Counted from the first letter of the stretch, positions 1-11,031 are shown. The stretch is 56,158 nucleotides of DNA from Gammaproteobacteria bacterium RBG_16_51_14 (GCA_001802375.1 MGXK01000137.1:417-56574); one strand, 5' to 3'. Numbers and translations: made by a program. Notes: generated by a model not told the origin, from the letters alone.

Positions 1-22
1 CGGTTAACAGGCAGATAAGACA

Positions 23-679
23 ATGACGATTGGAATTGTTGGACGGAAACGAGGGATGACAAGGATCTTCAACGATGAAGGCCAGTCCATTCCTGTCACC
101 GTAATAGAGGTTGATCCAAATCGGGTAACACACCTGACCTGCACGGAGGTGGATGGTTATCGGGCTGTGCAGGTTGCATGGGGCAGGAAAAAACCTGGAC
201 TTGTCAACAGGGCGGAGGCCGGAATATTCGCCAAGGCGAACATTGAGACGGGAGAGGGATTTGTTGAATTTCGTCTCAGTGATAATGAATGTGAGAACCT
301 GACCCCGGGAAGTGAAATCGGAGTGGGTATTTTCGAAGCGGGACAGAAGGTAGACGTAACCGGCACCACAATTGGTAAAGGCTTTGCAGGTGCTATCAAA
401 CGGCATAATTTTCGAATGGGTAATGCCACCCATGGTAATTCGCTGTCGCATCGTTCTGCGGGTGCAAATGGACAAAATCAGTCGCCTGGACGTGTCTTTA
501 AGGGCAAAAAAATGGCAGGACATATGGGTAATGTCAGGAGGACAACACAGAATCTTGAAGTGGTGAAAGTTGACAATGAACGTAATCTGTTGCTTATCAA
601 GGGTTCTGTCCCGGCAGCAAAGGGCGGGAGAGTAATGGTTAAACCCGCAATCAAGAATCATAAGAAAAAGGACGCATGA
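23..679 (+). CDS. rplC: 50S ribosomal protein L3
   Basis: Early-assembling 23S rRNA-binding protein near the peptidyl-transferase centre. The 218 residues are slightly longer than in E. coli. The conserved internal GQNQSPG segment, where PrmB methylates a glutamine in E. coli, lies near residue 151 and is followed by GKKMAGHMG. It is the first complete gene of the window; in the usual S10 operon rpsJ would lie just upstream, outside the window. Its stop overlaps the rplD start (ATGA), which suggests translational coupling. Confidence 0.98.
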   Translation: MTIGIVGRKRGMTRIFNDEGQSIPVTVIEVDPNRVTHLTCTEVDGYRAVQVAWGRKKPGLVNRAEAGIFAKANIETGEGFVEFRLSDNECENLTPGSEIGVGIFEAGQKVDVTGTTIGKGFAGAIKRHNFRMGNATHGNSLSHRSAGANGQNQSPGRVFKGKKMAGHMGNVRRTTQNLEVVKVDNERNLLLIKGSVPAAKGGRVMVKPAIKNHKKKDA

Positions 680-1296
680 TGGAACTGAAGCTGCATAAAT
701 CAGGCACACTAAAGGCAGGAACCATCATGGTTTCGGATAGTGTGTTTGCTGCTGATTTTAATGAACCGCTGATACACCAGGTGCTGACTTCATTTCTGGC
801 TGGATCCCGATCCGGAACGAAGGCACAAAAGAACCGTTCAGAGGTCAGGGGTGGTGGCAAGAAGCCCTGGCGTCAGAAAGGATTGGGACGTGCACGTGCG
901 GGTAGCATACGCAGTCCGATTTGGCGTGGTGGTGGAGTTACCTTTGCCGCAAAACCGCGTGATCACTCACAAAAGGTTAACAGGAAGATGTATCGTGGTG
1001 CCATGCGCTCTATTCTGTCTGAACTGGTACGGCAAGATCGTCTAGTATGTGTGGATGAATTTACGGTTGCAGAGGTGAAGACCAGGGCTGTGCTTGACAG
1101 GTTAAATGAACTTGGCCTGAGTGAAGTCCTGATCATTACCGCTGAAGTTTCCGAAGAACTTTATCTCGGCACAAGAAACATTCCACATGTTGATGTTATT
1201 GATACAGATGAAATTGAACCATATTCATTGATTGGATTTGATAAAGTCCTGATAACAAAAGGTGCACTTGGGAAAGTTGAGGCATGGTTATCATGA
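676..1296 (+). CDS. rplD: 50S ribosomal protein L4
   Basis: L4 lines the peptide exit tunnel and in E. coli also represses the S10 operon. The long basic tunnel loop is visible at about residues 45-95 ([18 protein letters not shown], then [17 protein letters not shown]). Two ATG codons lie in tandem at 676 and 679; the first overlaps the rplC stop. The gene ends overlapping the start of rplW. The length of 206 aa is normal for the family. Confidence 0.98.
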   Translation: MMELKLHKSGTLKAGTIMVSDSVFAADFNEPLIHQVLTSFLAGSRSGTKAQKNRSEVRGGGKKPWRQKGLGRARAGSIRSPIWRGGGVTFAAKPRDHSQKVNRKMYRGAMRSILSELVRQDRLVCVDEFTVAEVKTRAVLDRLNELGLSEVLIITAEVSEELYLGTRNIPHVDVIDTDEIEPYSLIGFDKVLITKGALGKVEAWLS

Positions 1297-1589
1297 AACA
1301 GGAAAGATTAATGAATGTCTTGCTGGAACCACGGATTACAGAGAAATCAACACTGGTTGGTGAGAAATTCAGGCAGTTCGTTTTCAAGGTTGCCAGGAGT
1401 GCATCCAAACCAGATATTAAACAGGCTGTTGAATTGATGTTTGAAGTTGAAGTGGAGTCTGTACAGGTAAGCAATGTGAACGGCAAAAGAAAAACATTTG
1501 GTCGCAGACCAGGAAAACGTTCTGGCTGGAAAAAAGCATATGTAAAGCTGAAGTCAGGATTCGATATTGATTATCTGGGTCCACAATGA
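1293..1589 (+). CDS. rplW: 50S ribosomal protein L23
   Basis: L23 sits at the tunnel exit and docks trigger factor and SRP. The N-terminus [13 protein letters not shown] and the [17 protein letters not shown] segment are typical. I chose the ATG at 1293, which overlaps the rplD stop as ATGA and gives 98 residues. An in-frame ATG at 1284 would add three residues and deepen the overlap. Gene order L3-L4-L23-L2 is the standard S10 order. Confidence 0.97.
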   Translation: MKQERLMNVLLEPRITEKSTLVGEKFRQFVFKVARSASKPDIKQAVELMFEVEVESVQVSNVNGKRKTFGRRPGKRSGWKKAYVKLKSGFDIDYLGPQ

Positions 1590-1611
1590 ATATATAAGGT
1601 AGTACATCAAT

Positions 1612-2436
1612 ATGCCATTATTCAAACCAAAACCAACCTCCCCTGGCCTGCGCTCTATGGTCAAGGTCGTCAGTCCGGAATTACACAAGGGCGGACCCTA
1701 TGAACCCCTGCTGGAAAAACAGGGCAAAAATTCCGGTCGCAACAATCAGGGCAGGATTACGGTCAGGCATCGCGGTGGAGGCTCCAAACAGCGTTACCGT
1801 GTAATCGATTTCAAGCGTGACAAGGACGGAATCCGGGCAAGTGTGGAGAGAATTGAATACGATCCGAATCGCAGTGCGCATATTGCATTGCTGCTCTATG
1901 CAGATGGTGAACGCCGATATATCGTAGCTCCAAACGGGATTGTCAAGGGTGCAGATTTGATGTCAGGAACTGAAGCAGCTATCCAGTCCGGAAATTGTAT
2001 GCCGTTACGTAACATTCCATTGGGAACAACGGTGCATTGCATTGAAATGAAACCAGGCAAAGGTGCACAAATTGCACGTAGTGCAGGTGCAGGAGTACAA
2101 CTGGTCGCCAAGGAAGGTGCATATGCAACATTGCGCTTACGCTCAGGTGAAATGCGTAAGGTGTTGCTTGATTGCCGCGCCACGATCGGTGAAGTCAGCA
2201 ATGGTGAGCATTCATTACGTTCTTTAGGAAAGGCAGGTGCAAAGCGTTGGCGTGGTATCCGCCCAACTGTTCGGGGTGTCGCGATGAACCCGGTCGATCA
2301 TCCACATGGTGGAGGTGAAGGTCGCACATCAGGTGGCAGGCATCCTGTGTCACCCTGGGGTGTACCAACAAAAGGATACAAGACCAGAAAGAACAAGCGC
2401 ACAGATAGCCTGATTGTTCGTAATCGCGGGAAATAG
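1612..2436 (+). CDS. rplB: 50S ribosomal protein L2
   Basis: One of the most conserved large-subunit proteins, needed for subunit association and peptidyl-transferase activity. The 274 aa are the expected length. The diagnostic C-terminal segment [14 protein letters not shown] near residues 224-237 carries the histidine linked to peptidyl-transferase function in E. coli. The C-terminus is basic ([18 protein letters not shown]), as usual. It is 22 bases downstream of rplW and 11 bases before rpsS. Confidence 0.98.
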   Translation: MPLFKPKPTSPGLRSMVKVVSPELHKGGPYEPLLEKQGKNSGRNNQGRITVRHRGGGSKQRYRVIDFKRDKDGIRASVERIEYDPNRSAHIALLLYADGERRYIVAPNGIVKGADLMSGTEAAIQSGNCMPLRNIPLGTTVHCIEMKPGKGAQIARSAGAGVQLVAKEGAYATLRLRSGEMRKVLLDCRATIGEVSNGEHSLRSLGKAGAKRWRGIRPTVRGVAMNPVDHPHGGGEGRTSGGRHPVSPWGVPTKGYKTRKNKRTDSLIVRNRGK

Positions 2437-2447
2437 AGAGGTTTAAC

Positions 2448-2720
2448 GTGCCACGTTCAATAAAAAAAGGTCCGTTTATAGATCATCATCTGGATAAAAA
2501 GATCGAGACGGCTAGAGAAAAAAATGACAAACGACCGATCAAAACATGGTCCAGACGTTCAATGGTGATGCCTGAAATGGTCGGGTTGACGATCGCAGTC
2601 CATAACGGTCGTGTTCACATGCCAGTCTTTGTAACAGAAAATATGGTAGGTCATAAATTGGGTGAGTTTGCCCTGACCCGTACCTTCAGAGGTCATGCAG
2701 CGGATAAAAAGACCAAATAA
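2448..2720 (+). CDS. rpsS: 30S ribosomal protein S19
   Basis: Small-subunit head protein that forms a pair with S13 near the A site. It starts at GTG (2448) preceded by a GAGAGG ribosome-binding site, and the protein opens [14 protein letters not shown], the family signature. The 90 aa include [16 protein letters not shown] near the C-terminus. It lies between rplB and rplV as in most S10 operons. Confidence 0.97.
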   Translation: MPRSIKKGPFIDHHLDKKIETAREKNDKRPIKTWSRRSMVMPEMVGLTIAVHNGRVHMPVFVTENMVGHKLGEFALTRTFRGHAADKKTK

Positions 2721-2740
2721 CGATGAATCGATGAATTGAT

Positions 2741-3079
2741 ATGACGACTTCAGCGACACTGAAATTTACACATATAGCCCCACAAAAGATGCGGCTTGTT
2801 GCAGATCAGATACGGGGTCTGTCTGTTGATCGCGCGCTTGACGTTCTGACATTCAGTAACAAAAAAGCATCAGTAGTGGTCAAGAAGGTGCTGGAGTCAG
2901 CTATAGCAAACGCAGAACATAATGATGGTGCGGACGTTGATGAACTGAAAGTCAGTTCAGTTGTCGTTAACCCCGGACCAACAATGAAGCGTCTGCGTAC
3001 CCGGGCCAGAGGGCGTGCTGACAGAATATTGAAGAGGACGAGTCATTTGACAGTGACAGTCGCTGAGAATCAGGAGTGA
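2741..3079 (+). CDS. rplV: 50S ribosomal protein L22
   Basis: L22 contacts all six 23S rRNA domains and extends a beta-hairpin into the exit tunnel, where macrolide-resistance changes occur in other bacteria. The start ATG at 2741 gives 112 aa opening [20 protein letters not shown]. The hairpin lies around [20 protein letters not shown] (residues 79-98). The gene is eight bases upstream of rpsC. Confidence 0.97.
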   Translation: MTTSATLKFTHIAPQKMRLVADQIRGLSVDRALDVLTFSNKKASVVVKKVLESAIANAEHNDGADVDELKVSSVVVNPGPTMKRLRTRARGRADRILKRTSHLTVTVAENQE

Positions 3080-3086
3080 GGACATA

Positions 3087-3770
3087 ATGGGTCAAAAGGT
3101 ACATCCAACGGGTATACGCCTGGGCATCATAAAGGACTGGACATCAACCTGGTATGCCAACAACAGGGATTATGCAGGTTTTTTACATACTGATCTGGAG
3201 GTGCGTGATCTGGTAAGAAAAAAACTGGCAAATGCCTCAGTCAGTCGTATTCAGATAGAGCGACCAGCAGGTACCGCCAGGGTCATTATTCACACTGCAA
3301 GGCCGGGTATTGTTATCGGCAAGAAGGGTGAAGATATCGATCAACTGCGGATGTTAATCTCAAAAATGATGGGCGTGCCAGTTCATGTCAGTGTAGAAGA
3401 AATTCGAAAACCGGAACTGGATGCCTATCTTGTTGCTGAAAGTGTTGCCCAGCAAATAGAACGTCGAATCATGTTCCGCCGGGCAATGAAACGCGCAGTG
3501 ACAAATACCATGCGACTTGGGGCTCAGGGAATAAAGATTACCGTCAGCGGCAGGTTGAATGGTGCGGAAATAGCACGTACCGAGTGGTATCGGGAAGGCA
3601 GGGTACCATTACATACACTGCGGGCAGATATTGATTATGGTACAGCCGAGGCAAAGACAACCTACGGCATTATTGGTGTCAAGGTTTGGATCTTCAAAGG
3701 CGAAGTATACGGCTACGGTAAAACTGGCGAAAAAGATACCGGAAAAGAAGAGGCTACAGTGGCAGCATAG
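3087..3770 (+). CDS. rpsC: 30S ribosomal protein S3
   Basis: S3 helps form the mRNA entry channel and its helicase activity. The N-terminal [14 protein letters not shown] is typical. A type II KH domain with [11 protein letters not shown] lies around residues 77-87, and the C-terminal domain carries [27 protein letters not shown] in two adjoining blocks. The length of 227 aa matches the proteobacterial range. It overlaps no neighbour; rplP begins 12 bases later. Confidence 0.97.
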   Translation: MGQKVHPTGIRLGIIKDWTSTWYANNRDYAGFLHTDLEVRDLVRKKLANASVSRIQIERPAGTARVIIHTARPGIVIGKKGEDIDQLRMLISKMMGVPVHVSVEEIRKPELDAYLVAESVAQQIERRIMFRRAMKRAVTNTMRLGAQGIKITVSGRLNGAEIARTEWYREGRVPLHTLRADIDYGTAEAKTTYGIIGVKVWIFKGEVYGYGKTGEKDTGKEEATVAA

Positions 3771-3782
3771 TGGAGATTTGGC

Positions 3783-4196
3783 GTGTTACAACCGAAAAAA
3801 ACAAAATTCAGGAAGCAGAACAAAGGCAGGAATCGCGGGCTCGCAACAATCGGAAACAAGGTCAGTTTCGGAGAGTACGGGCTTAAAGCGGTTGGCCGCG
3901 GGCGTATTACCGCCAGGCAGATTGAGGCTGCACGCCGGGCTGTTACTCGCAGTGTAAAGCGAGGCGCAAAGGTCTGGATAAGGATATTCCCGGACAAGCC
4001 AATCACAAAAAAGCCACTCGAGGTTCGTCAGGGTAAAGGCAAGGGTAATGTTGAATACTGGGTAGCCCAGGTACAGCCGGGACGTATGTTATATGAAATG
4101 GAAGGAGTCCCGGAGGAAACTGCACGGGAAGCATTTAAACTGGCTGCGGCAAAATTACCTGTGAAAACTGTTTTCGTGATCAGAACGATAATGTAA
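3783..4196 (+). CDS. rplP: 50S ribosomal protein L16
   Basis: Component of the A-site tRNA-binding region of the large subunit. Translation begins at a GTG (3783) after a GGAGA motif, giving 137 aa opening [19 protein letters not shown]. The arginine and glycine segment hydroxylated or methylated in E. coli is present ([20 protein letters not shown] split over residues 41-65). Its stop shares one base with the ATG of rpmC. Confidence 0.97.
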   Translation: MLQPKKTKFRKQNKGRNRGLATIGNKVSFGEYGLKAVGRGRITARQIEAARRAVTRSVKRGAKVWIRIFPDKPITKKPLEVRQGKGKGNVEYWVAQVQPGRMLYEMEGVPEETAREAFKLAAAKLPVKTVFVIRTIM

Positions 4197-4396
4197 TGAA
4201 TGCATCAGAATTAAGAGAAAAGACTCAGGCTGAGTTGAATAAGCTGGTGATGGATCTGCGTCGTGAGCAATTTAGCCTGCGAATGCAGAAAGGAACCGGA
4301 CAGTTGACCAAACCAGGCAAGATGAAGATAGTTCGACGTGATATCGCGCGAATAAAAACTCTTTTACAGGAGAAGGCAGCAGGTAAATCTGTATGA
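4196..4396 (+). CDS. rpmC: 50S ribosomal protein L29
   Basis: Small helical protein at the exit tunnel next to L23. The 66 aa open [16 protein letters not shown] and contain the family block [17 protein letters not shown]. It overlaps rplP by one base and rpsQ by four (ATGA), so translation of the three is probably coupled. Confidence 0.96.
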   Translation: MNASELREKTQAELNKLVMDLRREQFSLRMQKGTGQLTKPGKMKIVRRDIARIKTLLQEKAAGKSV

Positions 4397-4659
4397 GTGA
4401 AGTGAAAAAACAGGTAAAGACGCTTACTGGCCGGGTCGTCAGCAACACGATGAATAAAACAATTGCTGTCATGATCCAGCGGACTGTGAAGCACCCGTTG
4501 TATGAAAAGCATATAAGACGGAGCACCAAACTGCTCGCGCACGATGAAAACAATGAATGCAAAGAAGGTGATGTAGTTGTGATCGAGGAATCCAGACCTA
4601 TTTCGAAGAACAAGTCGTGGCGTCTGCAGAAGGTTATCACCAGGGCACAGGAAATCTAG
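4393..4659 (+). CDS. rpsQ: 30S ribosomal protein S17
   Basis: Primary 16S rRNA-binding protein with an OB fold. The 88 aa include [18 protein letters not shown] near residues 10-27 and the late [13 protein letters not shown] block, both diagnostic. The start overlaps the rpmC stop. It is the last gene of the classical S10 operon; rplN, 20 bases later, begins the spc series, and no terminator is seen between them. Confidence 0.96.
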   Translation: MSEVKKQVKTLTGRVVSNTMNKTIAVMIQRTVKHPLYEKHIRRSTKLLAHDENNECKEGDVVVIEESRPISKNKSWRLQKVITRAQEI

Positions 4660-4679
4660 GGACCGGGGGAAGAGCGCAT

Positions 4680-5048
4680 ATGATACAAATGGAAACCATG
4701 CTTGATGCTGCTGATAACAGCGGTGCTCGGCGTCTGATGTGCGTCAAGGTACTCGGTGGATCCAAGCGTCGCTATGCCCATGTCGGTGATATCATCAAAG
4801 TCAGTATCAAAGAGGCAATCCCGCGAGGCAAGGTAAAAAAAGGTGAGATGTACAATGCTGTGGTTGTGCGGACCAGGAAAGGAGTGCGTCGTCCGGATGG
4901 ATCCCTGATTCGCTTTGACAGTAATGCTGCCGTGTTGCTGAACAATCAGTTTCAACCAATCGGCACCCGTATTTTTGGACCCGTCACACGTGAATTACGC
5001 AGTGAACGGTTTATGAAGATAATATCGCTTGCCCCTGAGGTTTTGTAA
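4680..5048 (+). CDS. rplN: 50S ribosomal protein L14
   Basis: L14 forms intersubunit bridges and is the first gene of the spc series. A longer frame is open from 4617 inside rpsQ, but ATG 4680 gives exactly 122 aa, the near-invariant family length, opening [31 protein letters not shown] stretch upstream can act as ribosome-binding site. Signature [20 protein letters not shown] lies near residues 71-90. Confidence 0.97.
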   Translation: MIQMETMLDAADNSGARRLMCVKVLGGSKRRYAHVGDIIKVSIKEAIPRGKVKKGEMYNAVVVRTRKGVRRPDGSLIRFDSNAAVLLNNQFQPIGTRIFGPVTRELRSERFMKIISLAPEVL

Positions 5049-5051
5049 AAA

Positions 5052-5372
5052 ATGAACAGGATAAAAAAAGGTGATGAAGTCGTTGTTCTGACCGGTAAGG
5101 ACAGGGGAAAGCATGGTGTTGTATTAAATGTGCTGGCGGATGAATACAAGGTGATTGTCGAAAATGTGAATATGGTGAAACGACACACCAAAGGTAATCC
5201 AATGCAGGCGAAGCCGGGGGGTATAGTTGAGAAGGAAATGTCTATACATATTTCAAATGTTGCAATATGGAATTCGATAACAGGCAAGGGTGATCGCATT
5301 GGGTTCAGGACTCTGGAAGACGGGCAGAAGGTTCGTTATTTCAAATCCAATAACGAAGTAGTTGATGTATAA
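5052..5372 (+). CDS. rplX: 50S ribosomal protein L24
   Basis: Assembly-initiating protein for the large subunit with an N-terminal KOW motif: [19 protein letters not shown] at residues 4-22. The 106 aa are typical. It follows rplN after three bases and precedes rplE by 13. Confidence 0.97.
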   Translation: MNRIKKGDEVVVLTGKDRGKHGVVLNVLADEYKVIVENVNMVKRHTKGNPMQAKPGGIVEKEMSIHISNVAIWNSITGKGDRIGFRTLEDGQKVRYFKSNNEVVDV

Positions 5373-5385
5373 CAGGTGGCGAACC

Positions 5386-5925
5386 ATGGCAAGATTGCAG
5401 GAATATTATAAAGAGACCGTCATCAGACAGTTAACCGAACAATTTGGTTACAAGACTGTAATGCAGGTACCAAAAATCACCAAGATTACCCTGAATATGG
5501 GGATTGGCGAGGCGGTAGCAGACAAAAAAATAATCGACCACGCGGTAGCTGATATGACCCTGATATCCGGGCAGAAACCTGTCGTGACCAACTCGCGTAA
5601 GTCGGTGGCCAATTTCAAGGTTCGTGAAGGATGGCCTATCGGCTGCAAGGTAACCCTGCGGCGACAGCGTATGTATGAATTTCTCGACAGGTTGATCTCG
5701 ATAGCTATACCACGCATACGTGATTTTCGCGGTCTCAGCCCGAAATCTTTTGATGGCCGTGGTAATTACAGTCTGGGAGTGAAGGAACAGATTATTTTCC
5801 CTGAGGTTGATTACGACAAGATCGACAGCATCAGGGGTCTGGATATCACAATTACGACGACTGCACGGACAGATGAAGAAGCCCGATCCCTGTTACTGGC
5901 ATTCAATTTTCCATTAAGGTCATGA
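5386..5925 (+). CDS. rplE: 50S ribosomal protein L5
   Basis: 5S rRNA-binding protein of the central protuberance. The frame is open from 5362, but ATG 5386 after a CAGGTGG ribosome-binding site gives 179 aa, the usual length, opening [20 protein letters not shown]. Conserved blocks include [13 protein letters not shown] and [18 protein letters not shown]. It is followed 13 bases later by rpsN. Confidence 0.97.
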   Translation: MARLQEYYKETVIRQLTEQFGYKTVMQVPKITKITLNMGIGEAVADKKIIDHAVADMTLISGQKPVVTNSRKSVANFKVREGWPIGCKVTLRRQRMYEFLDRLISIAIPRIRDFRGLSPKSFDGRGNYSLGVKEQIIFPEVDYDKIDSIRGLDITITTTARTDEEARSLLLAFNFPLRS

Positions 5926-5938
5926 GGAAGGGTTGGTA

Positions 5939-6244
5939 ATGGCAAAACGCTCTATGATAAACCGTGAGAAGAAGCGGATAAGGCTGGTAAAAAAGTTCAC
6001 GGCCAAGCGCAACGGATTAAAAGTCAGGATCAAGGACGCCTCTCTCAGTGGAGAAGAACGCAGGGCCGCGAGAGAAATGCTGAACAAGTTGCCACGGGAT
6101 TCAAGTCCATCACGTGTTCGAAATCGTTGCCATATTACGGGAAGGCCACATGGCTTTTATCGTAAGTTTGGATTAAGTCGCAATAAACTGCGTGAAGCAG
6201 CCATGCGCGGTGATATCCCGGGTCTGGTCAAGGCGAGTTGGTAA
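5939..6244 (+). CDS. rpsN: 30S ribosomal protein S14, zinc-free type
   Basis: Head protein of the small subunit. ATG 5939 gives 101 aa; a TTG two codons earlier is less likely. This is the long form without zinc ligands: only one cysteine occurs ([11 protein letters not shown] near residue 64), whereas zinc-binding S14 is about 61 aa with four cysteines. The C-terminal [17 protein letters not shown] block is typical. Confidence 0.97.
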   Translation: MAKRSMINREKKRIRLVKKFTAKRNGLKVRIKDASLSGEERRAAREMLNKLPRDSSPSRVRNRCHITGRPHGFYRKFGLSRNKLREAAMRGDIPGLVKASW

Positions 6245-6272
6245 CTGGTTAGGATAAAAGAGAAGATAAAGT

Positions 6273-6668
6273 ATGAGCATGCAAGACCCTATTGCTGATA
6301 TGTTTACGCGCATTCGTAATGCGCATGCACGAATGAAACACCAGGTAACTGTACCATCATCCAAGCTAAAGGTTGCTATTGCAACAATTCTGAAGGAAGA
6401 AGGTTTTATTACTGATTTCAAGCAGGTAGAAGATGGGTGCAAAAAATCACTCGTGATCGAACTCAAATATTTTGAAGGCAAACCTGTGATTGAAAAGCTT
6501 CAGCGTGTAAGTCGCCCGGGTTTACATAAATATAAATCCATGAACACCTTACCAAAGGTTATGGGTGGTTTTGGTACCGCAATTGTATCGACACCAAAAG
6601 GTGTAATGACAGACAAAAGCGCACGCAAACAGGGTATTGGTGGCGAAGTGCTTTGTATAGTCGCTTGA
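6273..6668 (+). CDS. rpsH: 30S ribosomal protein S8
   Basis: Central-domain 16S rRNA binder and, in E. coli, translational repressor of the spc operon at the L5 message. The 131 aa open [18 protein letters not shown] and close with [19 protein letters not shown], both diagnostic. It is 28 bases downstream of rpsN and 13 before rplF. Confidence 0.97.
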   Translation: MSMQDPIADMFTRIRNAHARMKHQVTVPSSKLKVAIATILKEEGFITDFKQVEDGCKKSLVIELKYFEGKPVIEKLQRVSRPGLHKYKSMNTLPKVMGGFGTAIVSTPKGVMTDKSARKQGIGGEVLCIVA

Positions 6669-6681
6669 TGGTTTACAGAAT

Positions 6682-7215
6682 ATGTCTCGAATAGCAAATA
6701 ATCCGGTCGCAATCCCTGCTGGTGTTGAAGTGAACATCAATGGCTGTACCATTACGGTAAAGGGTAATAAAGGCGTATTAAATCATAACCTCCATCCGGC
6801 AATTACCGTAAAGCAGGAAGACAATATGCTGATAACGAGGACAAGTGAGGAATCCAGATCAGCAGAGGCCGTGGCGGGGACAACACGGGCTTTGTTACAG
6901 AATATTGTAACCGGTGTCAGTAAAGGATATGAACGCAGGCTTGAAATCATTGGTGTCGGTTACCGCGCACAGGTGCAGGGTAAGGTTTTAAACCTGACGC
7001 TGGGATTCTCCCATCCGGTTGATTTTTGTATTCCTGATGGGATCACGATAGAAACACCCAGTCAGACAGAAGTTGTAATCAAAGGTATCGACAAACAGCA
7101 AGTCGGGCAGGTCGCTGCAAATATCCGGGCCTATCGGCCACCGGAACCTTACAAGGGTAAAGGTGTACGTTATTCTGATGAACGGGTAATTCGTAAAGAA
7201 GCCAAGAAGGCATAG
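6682..7215 (+). CDS. rplF: 50S ribosomal protein L6
   Basis: Two-domain protein near the sarcin-ricin loop and factor-binding site. The 177 aa open MSRIANNPVAIPAGVEV and close with RAYRPPEPYKGKGVRYSDE, a strong family signature. Gene order S8-L6-L18-S5 matches the standard spc operon. rplR begins six bases later. Confidence 0.97.
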   Translation: MSRIANNPVAIPAGVEVNINGCTITVKGNKGVLNHNLHPAITVKQEDNMLITRTSEESRSAEAVAGTTRALLQNIVTGVSKGYERRLEIIGVGYRAQVQGKVLNLTLGFSHPVDFCIPDGITIETPSQTEVVIKGIDKQQVGQVAANIRAYRPPEPYKGKGVRYSDERVIRKEAKKA

Positions 7216-7221
7216 CTAGAT

Positions 7222-7578
7222 ATGAACAAGAAGAAAACGCATAGATTACGCCGTGCAAGAAAGTCCCGGGCAAGGATTAAACAGCAAGGGATACACCGCC
7301 TTTGTGTGCATAAGACACCAAGGCATGTCTACGCGCAGATTATTACCCCGAACGGATCCGAGGTGCTTGTCTGTGCATCCACGATCGATAAAGAGATAAA
7401 GGGGCAGGTTGAATACAGTGGTAATATCAAGGCAGCATCTCTTGTTGGCAAAGTGCTGGCTGAGCGAGCCAGAAAGGCTGGTATTTCCAAAGTTGCTTTT
7501 GATCGATCCGGTTTTAAATATCACGGGCGTGTCAAGGCACTGGCTGATGCAGCACGTGAACAGGGTATGGAATTCTAG
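7222..7578 (+). CDS. rplR: 50S ribosomal protein L18
   Basis: 5S rRNA-binding protein with L5 and L25. The 118 aa begin with the basic segment [19 protein letters not shown]. The C-terminus reads [26 protein letters not shown] in two conserved blocks. The spacing to rpsE is 12 bases. Confidence 0.97.
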   Translation: MNKKKTHRLRRARKSRARIKQQGIHRLCVHKTPRHVYAQIITPNGSEVLVCASTIDKEIKGQVEYSGNIKAASLVGKVLAERARKAGISKVAFDRSGFKYHGRVKALADAAREQGMEF

Positions 7579-7590
7579 AGGTACGGATTT

Positions 7591-8097
7591 ATGGCATTAA
7601 TTGATTCAATCACTGGAAATGAAGGGCTGCAGGAAAAACTGGTCGCGGTAAACCGTGTTGCCAAAGTGGTAAAAGGTGGTCGCCAGTTTAGATTTGCAGC
7701 CCTGACAGTTGTTGGTGATGGTAACGGGAAAGTTGGTATAGGACTTGGGAAAGCAAGGGAAGTCCCCATAGCCATACAAAAGGCAATGGAAGATGCCCGG
7801 CGTAATATGGTATCTGTCCCGTTAAAAGAAGGCACACTGCATTATGCCACGACAGCTGATTACGGTGCTGCCAGGGTTTACATGCAACCAGCTTCCGAAG
7901 GTACAGGCATCATCGCGGGCGGACCGATGCGTGCTGTTTTTGAAGTGGTCGGTGTGCATAATGTTCTTTCCAAGTCGATTGGGTCAACCAATCCGATCAA
8001 TGTTGTGCGTGCCACGATAAAGGGATTGCAGTCAATTGCATCGCCGGAATATATCGCAGCAAAACGTGGCAAAACGGTTGAGGAAATTACAGGTTAG
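7591..8097 (+). CDS. rpsE: 30S ribosomal protein S5
   Basis: Small-subunit protein at the mRNA entry channel, involved in decoding accuracy. The double-stranded RNA-binding S5 domain with [19 protein letters not shown] starts near residue 20 and the C-terminal domain contains [19 protein letters not shown]. The 168 aa are typical. rpmD begins three bases after its stop. Confidence 0.97.
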   Translation: MALIDSITGNEGLQEKLVAVNRVAKVVKGGRQFRFAALTVVGDGNGKVGIGLGKAREVPIAIQKAMEDARRNMVSVPLKEGTLHYATTADYGAARVYMQPASEGTGIIAGGPMRAVFEVVGVHNVLSKSIGSTNPINVVRATIKGLQSIASPEYIAAKRGKTVEEITG

Positions 8098-8099
8098 AC

Positions 8100-8291
8100 A
8101 TGGCCAGTAAAGATAACAAAATAAAGGTAACGTTGAAGCGCAGTATCAACAAACGACTCAAGGCGCATAAGGCATGTGTTGCCGGACTGGGTTTGAGACG
8201 GATCGGGCATACCGTGACGGTTGATGATACGCCGGAAAACCGGGGCATGATCAATAAGGTATCCTATTTGCTGGCGCTAGAAGAGGTATGA
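8100..8291 (+). CDS. rpmD: 50S ribosomal protein L30
   Basis: Short large-subunit protein of 63 aa with the single ferredoxin-like fold expected for bacterial L30. Recognisable by [18 protein letters not shown] and [20 protein letters not shown]. Tightly packed between rpsE (two-base gap) and rplO (one-base gap). Confidence 0.95.
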   Translation: MASKDNKIKVTLKRSINKRLKAHKACVAGLGLRRIGHTVTVDDTPENRGMINKVSYLLALEEV

Positions 8292-8292
8292 T

Positions 8293-8730
8293 ATGCGTCT
8301 AAATTTAATTAAACCTCATGCGGATTCAAAAAAAGAGGCCAAGCGTGTAGGGCGTGGTCTTGGCTCCGGTACCGGTGTGACATGCGGGCGCGGGACCAAG
8401 GGGCAGAAATCCCGTTCTGGAGGCTATCACAAGGTCGGTTTTGAAGGCGGCCAGATGCCATTACAACGTCGTCTCCCCAAGGTTGGTTTTCATTCGCGTA
8501 TTGGTAAATTGACGGCTGAGATCAGATTACATGAATTGGCTGGTATTGATGCAGAGACGATTGACCTCGACGCGCTGAAGCAAGCCAATCTGGTATCGAA
8601 AGATATTATCCGGGCCAGGATTATTGCCAAAGGTTCTCTGGGGAAAAAGGTAATAGTCAAGGGTCTGAAAGTCACCAAGGGTGCTCGTGCTGCAATAGAA
8701 GCTGCAGGCGGTAAGGTGATCGAGGAATAA
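8293..8730 (+). CDS. rplO: 50S ribosomal protein L15
   Basis: Late-assembly protein with an extended glycine-rich N-terminus: [20 protein letters not shown] near residues 16-35, then [20 protein letters not shown]. The C-terminal [19 protein letters not shown] block is typical. The 145 aa match the family. The ATG of secY follows the stop directly. Confidence 0.97.
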   Translation: MRLNLIKPHADSKKEAKRVGRGLGSGTGVTCGRGTKGQKSRSGGYHKVGFEGGQMPLQRRLPKVGFHSRIGKLTAEIRLHELAGIDAETIDLDALKQANLVSKDIIRARIIAKGSLGKKVIVKGLKVTKGARAAIEAAGGKVIEE

Positions 8731-10077
8731 ATGGCTGCGTCTAAACCGGCAATACCCGGCGGTCTGGCCGGCTTGGGTCAGCTGAAAGAGCTGCGTCAGC
8801 GGCTTTTATTCTTGTTGATTGCACTGTTTGTGTTTCGTATTTGTACCCATGTTCCGGTACCGGGTATCAATCCGGTGGCGTTGGCGGATATGTTTAACCA
8901 GCAGAGTGGCACTATCCTGGATATGTTTAACATGTTTTCGGGTGGGGCTTTGAGACGTTTTTCTGTCGTTGCGCTGGGCATTATGCCGTATATTTCAGCC
9001 TCGATTATCATGCAATTGCTCACGGTGGTGGAACCCAGCCTGAAACAACTGCGCAAGGAAGGTGAATCCGGCAGACGCAAAATAACACAATACACGCGCT
9101 ATGGTACGGTTTTGCTGGCAACATTCCAGGCCCTGGGTGTTGCCATGGCACTGGAAGGTCAGCAGGCAGGCGGGCAGGCTGTTGTGATGGATCCTGGAAT
9201 AGGATTCAGAATTGCGGCCGTCACGACACTGGTGACCGGGACGATGTTTCTGATGTGGCTGGGTGAACAGATAACCGAACGTGGAGTGGGTAACGGGATA
9301 TCATTGATAATTTTTGCGGGGATAGTTGCAGGATTACCGCAGGCGATTGGTGGAACCCTGGAGTTATCGCGTACAGGCGAGATGCATTTATTCGCCGTTT
9401 TCGGACTGTTTGCCCTTGCAGTTGTTATTACCGGTTTTGTGGTTTTCGTAGAGCGCGGGCAGAGGCGGATTACCGTGAATTACGCAAAACGGCAGGTCGG
9501 GCGCAAGATGTATGCGGGGCAGTCCAGTCATCTGCCCCTGAAGCTGAATATGTCCGGTGTTATCCCGCCCATATTCGCATCAAGCCTGATTCTGTTTCCG
9601 GCGACCATAGCGAGCTGGTTTGGACAGAATGAAGGAATGCGCTGGTTGCAGGATGTTGCGTCAACCTTGTCACCCGGACAACCGATTTATGTCATATGTT
9701 ATGCAGCGGGGATAGTCTTTTTCTGTTTCTTCTATACGGCGATGGTTTTCGATCCGAGGGAAACAGCGGAAAACCTGAAAAAATCAGGTGCGTTTGTACC
9801 GGGTATGCGGCCAGGCGAACAGACAGCGGTTTTTCTGGATGGTGTTCTGACCAAGCTGACCCTGGCGGGGGCGATATATATCACTTTTGTCTGCTTGTTA
9901 CCGGAATTCCTTATTCTCAAGTTCAATGTTCCTTTCTATTTTGGCGGTACTTCCCTGTTAATCATCGTTGTTGTTGTCATGGATTTTATGTCACAGATAC
10001 AGGCTCATTTGATGTCCCATCAATATGAAGGACTCTTGAAAAAAGCCAATCTGAAAAGTTACGGGCGTCGACGATGA
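8731..10077 (+). CDS. secY: Protein translocase subunit SecY
   Basis: Central channel of the Sec translocon in the inner membrane. The 448 aa show ten hydrophobic segments. Conserved features include the plug region after TM1 ([20 protein letters not shown]), [20 protein letters not shown] near residues 180-199, and the last cytosolic loop and tail ending LKSYGRRR. It starts with no gap after rplO, as in most spc operons, and is followed by rpmJ. Confidence 0.98.
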   Translation: MAASKPAIPGGLAGLGQLKELRQRLLFLLIALFVFRICTHVPVPGINPVALADMFNQQSGTILDMFNMFSGGALRRFSVVALGIMPYISASIIMQLLTVVEPSLKQLRKEGESGRRKITQYTRYGTVLLATFQALGVAMALEGQQAGGQAVVMDPGIGFRIAAVTTLVTGTMFLMWLGEQITERGVGNGISLIIFAGIVAGLPQAIGGTLELSRTGEMHLFAVFGLFALAVVITGFVVFVERGQRRITVNYAKRQVGRKMYAGQSSHLPLKLNMSGVIPPIFASSLILFPATIASWFGQNEGMRWLQDVASTLSPGQPIYVICYAAGIVFFCFFYTAMVFDPRETAENLKKSGAFVPGMRPGEQTAVFLDGVLTKLTLAGAIYITFVCLLPEFLILKFNVPFYFGGTSLLIIVVVVMDFMSQIQAHLMSHQYEGLLKKANLKSYGRRR

Positions 10078-10105
10078 GTCGAGGTTTACTGCACGGAGAA
10101 CAGCG

Positions 10106-10219
10106 ATGAAGGTGAGAGCATCAGTTAAAAAAATCTGCCGCAATTGCAGAATCATTCGCCGAAGGGGGACAGTACGGGTTATCTGTACAGACCCTCGCCA
10201 TAAGCAGCGTCAGGGTTAA
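10106..10219 (+). CDS. rpmJ: 50S ribosomal protein L36, zinc-ribbon form
   Basis: A 37-aa gene between secY and rpsM. The translation opens [20 protein letters not shown] and ends DPRHKQRQG. The zinc ligands C11, C14, C27 and H32 are all present, so this is the zinc-binding form. A GGAGAA ribosome-binding site lies about five bases before the ATG. Position between SecY and S13 is standard. Confidence 0.95.
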   Translation: MKVRASVKKICRNCRIIRRRGTVRVICTDPRHKQRQG

Positions 10220-10249
10220 GGCACGCAAACGTAGTGGAGAAATAATTCA

Positions 10250-10606
10250 ATGGCTCGTATAGCAGGCGTAAACATACCGGACAACAAGCATCTGAATATT
10301 GCATTGACCCATATATTCGGGATCGGGCGATCACGAGCCTGGTTGATTTGTGATGCAACGGGTCTGCATAAACAAACGAAAGTACGTGATCTGAGCGAGG
10401 AAGACCTGGACAAAATACGTGCTGAAGTTGTCAAGTACAATCTGGAAGGTGATTTACGGCGTGAAATATCAATGAATATCAAGCGGTTGATGGATCTGGG
10501 TACCAATCGAGGCATACGGCATCGCCGCGGTCTGCCTGTCCGTGGACAGCGCACCCGTACCAATGCTCGAACCCGCAAGGGTCCAAGACGGATTGTAAAA
10601 AAGTAA
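10250..10606 (+). CDS. rpsM: 30S ribosomal protein S13
   Basis: Head protein contacting the P-site tRNA and forming bridges with L5. The 118 aa open [20 protein letters not shown] and end with the basic tail [16 protein letters not shown]. First gene of the alpha series, 30 bases after rpmJ. Confidence 0.97.
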   Translation: MARIAGVNIPDNKHLNIALTHIFGIGRSRAWLICDATGLHKQTKVRDLSEEDLDKIRAEVVKYNLEGDLRREISMNIKRLMDLGTNRGIRHRRGLPVRGQRTRTNARTRKGPRRIVKK

Positions 10607-10624
10607 TTTATACAGGTAAATCGA

Positions 10625-11014
10625 ATGGCAAAAGCAACTACTCGTACCCGCAAGCGTGTAAAAAAGACCGTCGTGGATGGCATAGCCCATATTCATGCCT
10701 CCTTTAATAACACGATTATTACTATCACTGATCGACAGGGGAATACCCTTTCCTGGGCAACGTCAGGGGGCAGCGGTTTCCGTGGTTCGCGGAAGAGTAC
10801 GCCATTTGCAGCACAGATAGCTTCGCAGAAAGCAGGTGAAGCGGTGCGGGAATTCGGAATGCAGAACCTGGAAGTCTTTATCAGGGGGCCGGGACCAGGG
10901 CGTGAGTCTGCAGTACGAGCATTGAATGCCGTCGGTTTGAAGATTACCAACATTACAGATGTTACCCCCGTTCCGCACAACGGGTGTCGTCCACCGAAAA
11001 GACGTCGGGTTTAA
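10625..11014 (+). CDS. rpsK: 30S ribosomal protein S11
   Basis: Platform protein near the E site and the anti-Shine-Dalgarno region. The 129 aa contain [17 protein letters not shown] and a C-terminus [15 protein letters not shown], both diagnostic. The [14 protein letters not shown] segment lies near residues 91-104. It is 18 bases after rpsM. Confidence 0.97.
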   Translation: MAKATTRTRKRVKKTVVDGIAHIHASFNNTIITITDRQGNTLSWATSGGSGFRGSRKSTPFAAQIASQKAGEAVREFGMQNLEVFIRGPGPGRESAVRALNAVGLKITNITDVTPVPHNGCRPPKRRRV

Positions 11015-11031
11015 TATTCAGGAGAGGCAAG